Shown piece by piece: positions 48,753 through 59,854 of a stretch of 64,000 nt of DNA. The translations under genes were made by a program, and so were the position numbers. The number at the start of each line of letters is the position of its first letter. The first letter of the stretch is position 1. The DNA comes from Tethya wilhelma (lineage: Eukaryota; Porifera; Demospongiae; Tethyida; Tethyidae): positions 4,676,917 through 4,740,916 of the forward strand of contig CAXIPT010000006.1 in assembly GCA_964030475.1 (NCBI GenBank), in the 5' to 3' direction. Under the pieces are notes generated by a model. It was not told the DNA's origin and ran no database searches. It worked only from the letters and a program-made list of their open reading frames with translations.

Positions 48753-51700
48753 GTAGTGGACATGCTAGATGGTCTGTCGTTAGAGTATGCCATTTTGTTT
48801 TGAGGTTTTTGTGGATCATTATGGTCGCAGTTCACTGCACACTCGGGTTGTGTTTGCTTTGATTTGATAAGACGATTTGCCAAGTATTTTATCCGCCATA
48901 TGTTTCAGCCTTGTAAATCACTCAGTGCATCTTAGTAGTAGGTAGCCAGCCACATTGCGACATATACCTGCATAAGAAGGTGTGCANCTCTCTTCCCCTC
49001 TCCCCTACAAAAACAAGAAATAAAAAATTAACCCCCCCCCCTTCCCCCTACACACAGACTGTTTGATAATACTAAGTGTTTGTGTGTTTGTTTGTGCCCT
49101 CAGGGGCTGTAGACCAGTCTGGTGTGTGGGAGGCCCAGACTGGTGGTCAGTGATCTCTGTGTGCATGCATGGTGCTGTAGACAGGACAGGGAAGAATGTA
49201 GTAGCTCCTTTCTTCATGCTTGAGTGCTTCCTAATTCATCCCAGCTGCATTTCCAGACAGCAGGCAGGCATGCAGCGCAAGGTGATGTGATGGAGGTAGC
49301 ACACACTGCATTCTTCATGGTCTAGTGAGTAAGGTATTGGTTCAGTAGTGGACCCAAGGCCCGAGGGTGTTGTGATGTGTGCCAGTCAAGGAGGGAAGAA
49401 TGGTAGGAATTTTTGCCACTGGCTTATACTTGTTGTCTTCTCTATTGGAAGCTGCTGATGCGTGGAAGAGATGATGTCATGGTTTGGTTTCACATGCATC
49501 AAGAGGGCTGGCCAAATAAGTCACTGTGGTCTTTAAGTTGGGGCATTGTGTGTGTGATACAGTGTTTTAGTAAGGAATATGTGCTAGTGGTATAATAACA
49601 TAAAGATGAGACTAGTCCGACTAGAAGGGTTCATGATACTTGTTATCTAAATGATTACACCACATGAAGATGTTTCAATTGATTACACCTCATGAGGAAT
49701 GACCCTCATGCCAAAGACTAGTGCCTGAACTGGTTTGTCTCAACATCTTCTGATACAGTTCTATATCCTTCTTTCAATATCATTAGGGTGTCTGTCTGTC
49801 TGTGTGTGTCTAGCCTAATCGTTTTATCATCTGTTTGAAATCTATCACAGCCAGTGCTGCTGTGTCTGCCAGAGAGAGAGTGTGTGTGAGAGAGCCAGGG
49901 CTGTGTGTGGGGGAGAGGAAGGAAGTTTATTCGGTATTGATTAATTTGTTGATTGTCCAGAGTGAGTTACGGTATGTCTTAATTTGGTTTTCTGTTGTTT
50001 AAATTAAAAATAAACTGTGTGTGTAAGTTTCAAGCATGATGTAATGTTGATGTCATTGTTTGGTTTATTTACAGCTCGTTACCATGTTGATGTAGGGGGC
50101 AACCCCCTTGCTGCTATTGGACACTACCTTAATGCCATCGCACTGGACTCCACACAAGGTAAAACACTTATACACACACACACTTTGAGGAGAGATCTCA
50201 ACCCTCTAAGTGGTTGGTAGGGTGTGCCTACCAACTGACACAGGAAGGACCTGCATGTCTCTGCATGGGCTCTGTGTTCACTGCCTGGTCCTCACCACTT
50301 CAATCTCCTGTGGTCTAACTCAGCTCCATGATAAAACTCTCCCCTTTGTAAAGCTGGCTTCTGGTTTCCTCCTTGCATGCTCCATGGTTGCTTCTCTTGG
50401 CAGGATTTTTCCTGCCATTCTCACTCATTCTTGGTAGCAAAATATATACAGGGCCATTATCTATAGCCTCCTATTGTCTGGCTTCAGTTTCACTATTAGA
50501 GTGAAATCATTTTACAGCAAAATGGAAGAAGAGGGAATTCTTTTGCTACCTCCATGATGTTTTGAGAGTTTGTTTCTCTTTCCTTGCAGGCACTCCTTAC
50601 AACCAGCTAGCCGTCATGGCTGGGACCAAGAACGAGGGCCTTGATGCAGTCTACTACTATCAGAGAAGGTACGTAATTGTATCATGTGATAATCATGTGA
50701 CATGGCAATGCCCTTCGTACCTGTTCACGTGACCAGCCCATCCCCCTTTAACCCTGGCTGCCTGTGTGATAATGATGACCATGAACATCTGTTGTGCAAA
50801 GATTGTATGTTTAGTGTTGCCGGTAACACCTCCATTCTGATATGCATGAGTGAACGCAAGGTATTTCCATACCCCATCAAAATACCTCTGCTTGGAGGTA
50901 CTCCCTACTTCAGCCTATAGCTGACAATAAGGAATACTATGAAAACTATTGGTTGTGACATTTTTGTCCGTAAAAGTTGCTTCTACTTAGACACGTGCTC
51001 CAAAACTTTTTTTTGTTTCTTATAAGATTAATAACCCTCAATTGATGATATCATGCTTGCTACTCATTCACTATGGTGTCGCCGTGGCGATGGGATTGTA
51101 CTCCAAAGTGGTGTAATGTGTGACTCGCTATGAATGTGGTAGGAATGGTCCGAGGCTTGGCAAGTTACAGACACCCCATCTGTGTGTGAACCTGAGTCTA
51201 CATGGGTGGGCAATTAAAAAGCAATTAAGCAATATCTTATCATTTGTTCCACTTGAGTGAGTATGAACCCCCTGAGGAGATATAGGTATGGACTGCATAG
51301 AACCATCACCACTATACTATATCAACCTCATGCCAGATTGGACCAGATCAGATAGTGATATACCTCTGGCCACTCTATCTCTCTCTCTTTCTCTGTAGCT
51401 GCGTCTTTCAAGCCACCCAGTTCTCTTGTATGTCTTCCATTTTCATTCTGCCTCTTCTCAGATTACAGCCCATGCCTTTGTTGTCATGCTTGGATGGGTC
51501 TGTGGCTATAGCTGTATGCATTGCAGCCTCCCTCAAGCATGCATGTGCCTGCCTGTTTGAAGGCACATGGCCACGTCAGCCATTGTGATGGTTGAATCCC
51601 TTTTGAAACGCTGCATGACAATAAAGTGATGCTTCTTTGGACATTAGATAAGGAAAAGAAAGATAAAGCCACTCCATATTGTGTGAGTGTGTATGATATG

Positions 51701-54061
51701 CTCTCTGACCACATCCCAGAGGTAGTCTCCTCACCAACTGTCAACAGATACCCCTCTATGGCAGTTGGGTTGGACCGTGATGAAACATTATTAAAGGGAG
51801 AATTTGACCCTGACCGTTTTATGGGTAGATATTGACATTTTTTTTCTTTTACTAGTGGTTTCTGGCTCGGTGTGTTTGGAAGGTTTTCTCCAATTTTGAG
51901 AGGCAATGGCATGATAAATTGTTCACTCAATTCAATGATGTAATGATGATGCAATGACTAGCTGCTAATGATGTAATATCAGCAGCTTTGCCAGTATTAT
52001 CATTGTGTGTAGAGCTTGCAGGCTGTGTGCATTATTTAGAATGTCAAGATGAAATTATTAAGAGTGTGCTCCCAATCAATATACCCCCACAGCCTGTGTG
52101 CCCCAACCCCATTCAAACTATCAGAGACAAATTTGCTGCGCATCTATGAAACTAACTCCTCTCTCCTCGAATCCTTGCAATCTAAAGCCGAGCACACGAC
52201 AGAACCAAAGATAAGGTAATATTGTACTGTCAGACAATTTTTAGCTTTTGTTTTTGGTGACCATTTACCATACTATGTGTATGTGTATACCCACTGTTAT
52301 TGCAGGGAGTTTACTAAACGACTGCTTCTTGTACGCTTCCTTCGTTTGCAACAAGTGCTCTGTCCCAGTGAGCAGTAAGTGAAACATATCTTATTATTAC
52401 AGTTATATATGTGACTACCTAGCCTCATTCCCAGGCTATTCCTTTGCAAATATTTTCTTTTTCTTTCCCTCCTTCTTTATTTTTGAAGAAAATGTTCGCA
52501 AAGGAGGAGCCTTGGAACGGTAGNAAAACTTTTTTTTGTTTCTTATAAGATTAATAACCCTCAATTGATGATATCATGCTTGCTACTCATTCACTATGGT
52601 GTCGCCGTGGCGATGGGATTGTACTCCAAAGTGGTGTAATGTGTGACTCGCTATGAATGTGGTAGGAATGGTCCGAGGCTTGGCAAGTTACAGACACCCC
52701 ATCTGTGTGTGAACCTGAGTCTACATGGGTGGGCAATTAAAAAGCAATTAAGCAATATCTTATCATTTGTTCCACTTGAGTGAGTATGAACCCCCTGAGG
52801 AGATATAGGTATGGACTGCATAGAACCATCACCACTATACTATATCAACCTCATGCCAGATTGGACCAGATCAGATAGTGATATACCTCTGGCCACTCTA
52901 TCTCTCTCTCTTTCTCTGTAGCTGCGTCTTTCAAGCCACCCAGTTCTCTTGTATGTCTTCCATTTTCATTCTGCCTCTTCTCAGATTACAGCCCATGCCT
53001 TTGTTGTCATGCTTGGATGGGTCTGTGGCTATAGCTGTATGCATTGCAGCCTCCCTCAAGCATGCATGTGCCTGCCTGTTTGAAGGCACATGGCCACGTC
53101 AGCCATTGTGATGGTTGAATCCCTTTTGAAACGCTGCATGACAATAAAGTGATGCTTCTTTGGACATTAGATAAGGAAAAGAAAGATAAAGCCACTCCAT
53201 ATTGTGTGAGTGTGTATGATATGCTCTCTGACCACATCCCAGAGGTAGTCTCCTCACCAACTGTCAACAGATACCCCTCTATGGCAGTTGGGTTGGACCG
53301 TGATGAAACATTATTAAAGGGAGAATTTGACCCTGACCGTTTTATGGGTAGATATTGACATTTTTTTTCTTTTACTAGTGGTTTCTGGCTCGGTGTGTTT
53401 GGAAGGTTTTCTCCAATTTTGAGAGGCAATGGCATGATAAATTGTTCACTCAATTCAATGATGTAATGATGATGCAATGACTAGCTGCTAATGATGTAAT
53501 ATCAGCAGCTTTGCCAGTATTATCATTGTGTGTAGAGCTTGCAGGCTGTGTGCATTATTTAGAATGTCAAGATGAAATTATTAAGAGTGTGCTCCCAATC
53601 AATATACCCCCACAGCCTGTGTGCCCCAACCCCATTCAAACTATCAGAGACAAATTTGCTGCGCATCTATGAAACTAACTCCTCTCTCCTCGAATCCTTG
53701 CAATCTAAAGCCGAGCACACGACAGAACCAAAGATAAGGTAATATTGTACTGTCAGACAATTTTTAGCTTTTGTTTTTGGTGACCATTTACCATACTATG
53801 TGTATGTGTATACCCACTGTTATTGCAGGGAGTTTACTAAACGACTGCTTCTTGTACGCTTCCTTCGTTTGCAACAAGTGCTCTGTCCCAGTGAGCAGTA
53901 AGTGAAACATATCTTATTATTACAGTTATATATGTGACTACCTAGCCTCATTCCCAGGCTATTCCTTTGCAAATATTTTCTTTTTCTTTCCCTCCTTCTT
54001 TATTTTTGAAGAAAATGTTCGCAAAGGAGGAGCCTTGGAACGGTAGCTACCTACTCACTCA

Positions 54062-54124
<63 letters not shown>

Positions 54125-57100
54125 GCAGGTCTAGCACTGGTCTATTGAGTGACAAGATTCTGAACCAACTCTGTGAAGACATCATTGCCAACATGGACCA
54201 ATGTCTCAACTACGACCTCCACCTGTTCCAGGAGACTTGCCTGGAGAAAGTCACCGCCTGCCTGTGTTCAGACTCCACTGCTACCCAGACCACCACTTCT
54301 CCTTCCATCGACCATCTCACATGCTTCCCTCAGCAACTGATGGTGAAGTTTTGTGCTCTCTCTATCCTTCCCTCTCACTCTCTCAGACTCCTGGGTAAGT
54401 GGGTTCAAGCCAAACAAAATATTCACTCAAAAAACAGTTCAATACGTAAAAGATCTTTGTGTTTTCATACATAGCTTCATTAGTGTATAATTAATTGATA
54501 GCAGTCCATTTTTGATGATTATCTTATCCCCATATCCATCTCCCAGGCTCCACCCACACTCCTACAGCTACAGCGTTTGCTCTGACGGTGTTCTCACAGC
54601 TGTTGGACTGCTCTCACAAACGACTTCTTCATTTGACCTCTAGTGCATTGAAACTGAAAACAGATTGCAAGGAGACCGACAACGACATTGAGACTTTGCT
54701 CCAGAGTGAAAAGAACATGGTTGAACTTCTCTTGAGTAGAACAACAGAGGAGAGAGAAAGAAATCAGTTGTCTCACAGTACAAAAGGAAGAAAATCAGTT
54801 CTTGTAGAAGAACGAGGTGAAACTACAGGCCCTTCTTTTCTACCAGCCAAGAAGAGCTCTCGTCAAGAAGATTCAAAACCATCTCACGATGGTAAACGTG
54901 GACCTCGTAAGACGGTTGATCGCAGGAGGCGCCGAAGGAGAGAGGAGATGAGTAGCGAGGAGGAGGAGGAAGAAGAGGATCTTAGCGATGGTGACAGAGG
55001 GAGAATGTCGAGATCTTCCAGCGATCACAGCCTGTCCATGCTCTCTGAGAGTGGAGATGATCTGGAGATGCTGGAGAGTCTCAGTGAAAGTTCGTCTTCT
55101 GACGAAGATGAAATCGGTGGTACTCATCTGACAGTGCCTTCAGCAAACACTGCATCTTCTTCCAGTCCATCTTCATCTCCACAGCGACAGAAACCAGGCA
55201 ACAAGCGACAGATTGTCTTAGCTGCCAGTTTCAATCTTGCACCGAGCAGCAAAGAAGCTAGCAAATCGAACACCAGCAGTCCAAGTGCTAGTCCTCACCT
55301 TCGGGCTAGTGCTGGGAGACATTCTTCTTCAAGTCTTGTTCAAAGTTCACCAAAGGGAGGAAGTAAGCAACGTCATGATCATGATGGTAATGAACTCCTG
55401 GAGCAGGTGCAGAGACAGACTGAGCTCCAAACGGCAGTGCACACTGCATGTTGTTTGATCAGTGAAGATAGCTACCTGATGATGGTGAAAGTGTTTGCCC
55501 AGTGGCTACAGTCCTACCCGATTGTCATCGCCTCTTGCACTCAAGTACGTATGTAGTGCAGTGTAACATCATTTGTGACCCATGCTAACGTCCATCTGGT
55601 TTAAGAATGCTGGTAGAAAAAGTTAAATAACTTTCTAAATATCCAACCGATTTCAAAATTTCAAGCACCATTGGAAAGCGCTCGTTTTCCCCAATTCTTT
55701 TGGTTGCTTTTCCAGCTTCCTTTGCCTTACCAATCATTTTGCCCCATATAAAAAGTATTGCATGAATCTCATTATTTCACTTCCAGCGGCATTCTCAAAC
55801 CAGATGGACTTCAGCCTCGTAGCTATGTGCTTTATAATAATACCATAGCACAAAAAATTTGGAAGATTGGTGGTTAACTTTAAATCTACAAAATAGTCTT
55901 TTTTGCATTCGCTACCGCCAAAATTAAATCTGCCAATCATGAAATTTATGACAATCCACCACATTTTATTCCCGCCAATATTTTGTGCTATACAGTAAGA
56001 ATCATTATTGTTTGATCATTAAAAATTATGGCACATGCAGAGTTTCTCCACGATGTGGTCTCGCCTGGCCTCCCTGCTCAACTTTATACCGACAGCGGAC
56101 CAGATTGAGCAAGCCGGTACGATGATGATGGTAGAACTTTGTCATTGCACACAGTAATACATTTGTTATCATTGCACACACTATATAGGGATGGTGCCAT
56201 CGGGTGGACTGGGCGTGGCCCTCCTGGAGGATATGGTGTTGAGGGGGTTCCCTCCTCTTGTCCGATCGCAAGAGACACTCCTCTTCCAACAGGAGGACAA
56301 ACCAGCACTGTTGCAACAGGTGTTCTTAACTATAATTATATATAATGGTTGCATGTACAGTACCGTATAGCGGGAAATTTTCGTGCGGTTAAAATTTCGT
56401 TTCAGGCCTTGAAAACAAGTTTTCGTGGTCTTATTTTCGTTCTGGACCCATGACCCCGCGGCCGCGTTTTAAAAATTTCAGATTTTCGTGGGCAAAATTT
56501 TCGTTTTCATGCTGTCTGGAACGAAAAGAACGAAATTTTTCCCTCACGAAAATTTCCCACTATACGGTATACTCCATGGGCTATGTGGTCTGTGTTGATG
56601 GAACTGAATGTGGTTTACTAGAGACTGTCTGAAACTGAATCAATGGTCAAATCTCTTCCTGGCTTACTGGAGTATTTTTTATACAGTCTCTCTATAGATA
56701 GTGAGGCTAGTTTATGCTCTAGCTGTATAACAGTCCTTACGAGCGCACTCAAATTTATTTGCAGGCAGGAAGTTTGTGGTCAAGCCTAGAGTAAAGCATG
56801 AATAAAATTAAAATTTATATGTTATCTTCAATGGATGATATACTGGACTCTGAGCATGCATAAGACTTGAACTAAAGTCTATAGAATTGCTCTCTTCTTC
56901 AACTATCCAATGGTGTTTGTCTCATTTCCACAAGTATCACAGAAAGAAAGTTACAGGGTTGTTTCTTCAACTCATTTTTTAATGAGATGCAAACACCCCA
57001 CATATTTTGCTCTAGATTAGCAGTCCTGACAAATATTTTGAGCTAAGTTTGCAAATACTGATAGCTAAAGGATAGTTCTACATGTGTCTTGTGTCTGTTT

Positions 57101-58952
57101 CATTTTGCAGGTGTCATTTGCCTAAAACAACTGCTCAAAGTTCAGCAAATTTTCAATGCAATTTACCATACTATGCCTCTACTCCTCACCTCTGACCTCA
57201 GCTCAACAACATCATGAATATTCATATCAATTTAAAGCACCTAAAAACTGCTTATTTTCGGCCTTTCTGAGATTTTCTTGAAGTCAAACAATCATAAATA
57301 CTTGATATTTGGGGTGCCTACTTCAAAGACCTACTATATAATGAGTGTTCAATCAACTAAATACTGTAAAAATTGTTATTATTCAGGGCTTCAAATAGCC
57401 TAGATCAAAACCTGCAAAATGGTTCTTTGCTAGTTAGAATCCTACATTTACCTTTGTACTAAGCTTTGCAAGAGTCTTGGGTAAAAAATATTGGTCAGGA
57501 CTGCCATTCTAGAGTAACTTGTGACACAGCTCAGGCTGGATCAAGAAAGAGTTGTGCAAGAGAAACGCTGCTTCTAGCGTTTCCAAACTTGCAAATCATT
57601 GGTTCAAGCGGTTCCTACAATCAGATTAGGTTCCTCTACTGGTTTCTTTTTATTTTGGTTCAATAGCTTCTTTCCTTCTCAAGAAAACTTTTCTCAAAGA
57701 CGAGGTCACAATACGGCAGATTTAATGAGCTGCTGTTTCAATGACGTAATGCTTTTTCGCGCTGAAATTAAAATTGTACACAAACAATTGGGCGCGCGTA
57801 AGGACTGATAAAGTCTGTCTAGTGAGACTATAATGTAGACTGTCATTCTCTGCAAGAGCTCTTAAAATCAACTTTTACTTTGAATTTGTTCATCTAAATT
57901 CACTCTACAGTCAATTTCAAGAGTCTTGTTACTGCATAAGTTTGGTCAGTACCTTGCCGATGCTAGAGTGAGTTACATACTGTGTTACTACAGTGCTTGT
58001 ATGATAAAAATATTATGTGTTTCATGCCATAATCATCACACAGACGGCTCCGTCATTCACGTGGAGTGGTACTGCCTGTAGATACATTGGTCCAGCTCAA
58101 AAGGCAGCAATGGAGAATAGTCTCTCTGAGGCCTCCAAGAGAGATGAGGAAAAACAGGCATGTCTTGACTCTCTGTGTTGATGTAACTCACTCTCTGACT
58201 CTCTTTCTTGTCTGTTTGCTTGCTAAAATGGTGTATCTTGTCTTTCACTGCTTGCAGGCTCAGTTGAACCGCTCCAAACTCATGAAGGCCATGGCACAGA
58301 GAAAGCTGCAGGTACGTGTGTGTAGTTCTATGCTGTGTGTATGAGCATGTCTAGTTGATAATATAGCACACAATTAGCCTCGTAAAACAGGCTTCCTACG
58401 CTTAGTTTTACAAGGCTAGCACACAATGGTGTCATGGATTTCTCCTTTGTGTGAATGTGTATATACCCTGCAGGCTGAAGTAGCCACTCTCACAGAGACC
58501 AAAGCAGCAAGGAGAAAAGAGGCTGTCTTCACACCCTATGTCATTCCAGACGCCCTCTCCCTCTGCACTGGACTGCACATTATCAAGAAACTTCTAAGAT
58601 CAGAGAAATTTGTCTTTGTCATTGCTAAGTCAGGTATGTCTTATACTATATGGCTTACGATACATTCCAGGCTGTATCTCAGCCTAGGAAGGTCGTATTG
58701 AGCTGGGATCGGTACCATTGTGATCAGAGTGATGAGAGCTTTCAAATGATATGGTTTATGTACGTATTTGAATTTTGACCAAAATGATCAAAACCATGGA
58801 TTCCAGTGCGATTTTTGACAATTTTTTTCTATTTTCAAAATAAACCACATCATCTGAAAGATGTCTTCATGCTGATTGCAATGGTGCAAGTCCCAGCTTC
58901 TAACAACCAACAGTTACCATTTTTGAGCGGGAAACATTTATTGTAGTGGCTT

Positions 58953-58993
<41 letters not shown>

Positions 58994-59614
58994 CTCAGTG
59001 ATAGGAGCTCTTGATGACATGAAGAAAGGGAAGGAGAACTACACTGCAAGGGAGGCAATAAAGTTCCTGGAGAGAGAGTTCCAACGTGGAAACAAGTTCT
59101 TTCGACCTCAAAAGCCAGCTGAGTCTCTGAATCAGGGAAGAAGAAAGAACCCCAAAATGGACGTGCAAGTTTGGTATGTATTTTGTGTATGCGTGTAAAA
59201 AGTGCTCCTAGATTATGCATGAAAATTATTCCACTACAGTTAACTATGTACATCTAATGTGGCATTTTTACTTTAACAGTAATTATAACAATTTGTGCCT
59301 TTCACCTCGAATTTAATGTCTTCATACACATCAGGTACTATGAGTGTCTCGTGGACTGTGCCAACTACTTCAATCAAACCTCCTCTGCCAGTGCCCCCTC
59401 CCCAGGCCAAAACTCATCCGTAGCCACTCTACTCCTGGATAATCACGTTCTCAGTTTGCTGGACAATCTCGCTGAGCAGGAAAAACAGCCACAGCTTGCT
59501 CAAGTAGTAGAGAGAGCCCAACAGAGTGGACTGGGGTTGGAGACTGTTCTCAGCTTCTACACAAACTGGCAAGCAAAGAGTCGAAGTAAGATGGCAGGAA
59601 AAGAAAAACGATAG
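37715..59614 (+). CDS. SMG5: SMG5, nonsense-mediated mRNA decay factor (EST1 family, C-terminal PIN)
   Basis: With SMG7, binds phosphorylated UPF1 and recruits decay and PP2A. Exons: 37715-37785, 37973-38071, 38151-38271, 43183-43279, 43564-43641, 50075-50158, 50590-50668, 52093-52215, 52306-52374, 54129-54394, 54547-55544, 56041-56116, 56189-56319, 58044-58157, 58258-58311, 58474-58633, 58999-59173 and 59335-59614; phases close, 1024 residues (human 1016). The N-terminal 14-3-3/TPR-like region includes LQLRETYFKCLIRLGDI and TPYNQLAVMAGTKNEGLDAV. Exon 11 is an acidic/Ser-rich linker. The PIN domain from about 845 has YVIPDALSL, VIGALDDMKKGKENYTAREA and FLEREFQRGNKFFR, ending LSFYTNWQ. Exons 8-9 occur again at 53616-53738 and 53829-53897 through an assembly duplication. 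Intron 14 uses a GC donor. An extra small exon between 56319 and 58044 is possible. Confidence 0.94.
38674..40112. repeat. Exact tandem copy 1 within SMG5 intron 3, ends at single n
   Basis: 1439 bases that reappear, as far as read, without change at 40114-41552, offset 1440. Entirely intronic. The n at 40113 marks the join; read as an unmerged contig overlap. Confidence 0.92.
40114..41552. repeat. Exact tandem copy 2 within SMG5 intron 3
   Basis: Second copy of 38674-40112. Beyond 41552 the intron continues with unique sequence. Confidence 0.92.
42881..43019. mobile_element. Inverted-repeat element, family E, copy 1
   Basis: Ends CAAATTTTTGTGGTACA and TGTACCACAAAAGTTTGG are inverted; GAATTTCACGAT inside is partly mirrored by GATTGTGATTCACG. 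In SMG5 intron 3. Non-coding. Confidence 0.6.
44145..44300. repeat. Minisatellite with ATTATTCATGA core (six units)
   Basis: Six copies of ATTATTCATGA(G/A)A spaced 26-30 bases apart (about 44146, 44174, 44204, 44230, 44258 and 44287), separated by GGCTGTTGA-type spacers. In SMG5 intron 5. Confidence 0.8.
45057..45233. mobile_element. Inverted-repeat element, family E, copy 2
   Basis: CCAAATTTTTGTCGCACA opens and TGTCACGAAAATTTGG closes; the interior shares TATTTTCATGAATTTCGTGA with 42881-43019. In SMG5 intron 5. Confidence 0.6.
45343..45398. repeat. (CA)n microsatellite
   Basis: About 28 CA units in SMG5 intron 5. Confidence 0.95.
45990..46173. repeat. 26-base minisatellite (GGCAGCATGCATG units), about seven copies
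   Basis: Alternating GGCAACATGCATGCCAGTGC and GGCAGCATGCATGTCTGTGC units, giving a 52-base higher-order period. It borders the tRNA-like sequence at 46199-46269. Confidence 0.85.
46199..46269 (-). pseudogene. tRNA-like sequence with pol III signals (tRNA pseudogene or SINE head)
   Basis: On the minus strand, 71 bases with box A TAGCTCAGTGG, a D stem GCTC/GAGC, anticodon loop CTGGAAT (anticodon GGA by position), a 4-base variable loop, T arm CTGGG-TTTGAAT-CTCAG (box B) and, six bases on, a run of eight T (46193-46186) usable as a pol III terminator. The acceptor stem pairs at only four of seven positions, and the anticodon stem has one mismatch. A GGA (Ser) anticodon in a molecule without a long variable arm is odd. 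Hence called decayed. Confidence 0.6.
46780..46866. repeat. (GT)n microsatellite
   Basis: About 43 GT units, one of the longest in the window, in SMG5 intron 5. Confidence 0.95.
48692..48751. repeat. (GT)n microsatellite
   Basis: About 29 GT units in SMG5 intron 5, upstream of the single n at 48987. Confidence 0.95.
51002..52523. repeat. SMG5: Exact tandem copy 1 containing SMG5 exons 8 and 9, ends at single n
   Basis: 1522 bases that recur at 52525-54046 (offset 1523) with no difference noticed. Includes exons 52093-52215 and 52306-52374. The n at 52524 marks the join. Confidence 0.92.
52420..52523. mobile_element. Inverted-repeat element, family C, copy 2 (also at 53943-54046)
   Basis: TAGCCTCATTCCCAGGCT then CCTTTGCAAATATTTTC; the right arm reads GAAAATGTTCGCAAAGGAGG and AGCCTTGGAACGGTAG. 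Same outer motif as 6785-6842. Occurs twice only because of the assembly duplication. Confidence 0.6.
52525..54046. repeat. SMG5: Exact tandem copy 2 with duplicate SMG5 exons 8 and 9
   Basis: Duplicate exons at 53616-53738 and 53829-53897. Including both copies would insert 64 repeated residues into SMG5 in frame (123 + 69 bases), so an automatic gene model might not notice the error. Confidence 0.92.
54059..54122. repeat. (CA)n microsatellite directly before the SMG5 exon 10 acceptor
   Basis: About 31 CA units end in CCTGCAG, the acceptor of the exon at 54129. There is no ordinary pyrimidine tract between the repeat and the AG. Confidence 0.95.
55848..55988. mobile_element. Inverted-repeat element related to family E
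   Basis: GCACAAAAAATTTGG opens and CCAATATTTTGTGC closes; the interior has GATTGGTGG mirrored by CCACC. In SMG5 intron 11. Confidence 0.5.
56363..56567. mobile_element. MITE-like element, family D (CCGTATAGCGGGAAATTTTCG termini)
   Basis: Left end CCGTATAGCGGGAAATTTTC and right end GAAAATTTCCCACTATACGG are inverted with one mismatch, flanked on both sides by TA. Sub-repeats of TTTTCGT fill the interior, with CCGCGGCCGCG near the centre. About 205 bases, no ORF; TA duplication suggests Tc1/mariner-type mobilisation (inferred). Confidence 0.75.
56568..58043 (+). other. SMG5 intron 13, distal part
   Basis: AT-rich. A CAG acceptor-like site at about 57110 precedes VICLKQLLKVQQIFNA in one frame, which could be a missed small exon, but the evidence is weak. 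Nothing else found. Confidence 0.4.
58659..58927. mobile_element. Inverted-repeat element, family B, copy 3
   Basis: CTCAGCCTAGGAAGGTCGTA and GAGCTGGGATCGGTACCATT, with the opposite arm GCTGATTGCAATGGTGCAAG then CCCAGCTTCTAACAACC. Parallels 25920-26218. In SMG5 intron 16. Confidence 0.75.
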
Positions 59615-59854
59615 CTGTGTAGCTTACTCCAGATATAGAATGAACTCAAACTCAGGAGAGATTCCAGGTCTTGTAGTTTTGTTTATGATCTAGTTGTACC
59701 AGTTGTAGAGTGTAATGGCTACATGTGACTGTGAGTGATTGTGTAAGTTCTGAAACCAAACCCATCCTCCAATTAGTAACAGTTATTAGGTTTAAACCAT
59801 TTGTAACACAGAAGAGCAACATAATATTATTATTATTGACTGAAGTACTTTATG

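Noticed and set aside
50702..50920. Plus-strand 72-codon frame (MAMPFVPVHVTSPSPFNPGC) after SMG5 exon 7
   Set aside because: In an SMG5 intron with no acceptor or homology; exon 8 at 52093 continues the frame correctly.
51399..51588. SMG5 exon 8 starting at the CTCTGTAG acceptor at about 51398 (CVFQATQFSCMSS)
   Set aside because: The frame is unlike EST1 proteins, whereas 52093-52215 continues YYYQR with SLCAPTPFKLSETNLLRIYE as in SMG5 and keeps phase.
51484..51954. 156-codon minus-strand frame, found again at 53007-53477
   Set aside because: Intronic, no recognisable motif, appears twice only because of the exact assembly duplication; kept out for lack of support.
55734..56316. Antisense frames over SMG5 exons 12-13
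   Set aside because: Overlap well-supported SMG5 exons and a MITE; no domain.
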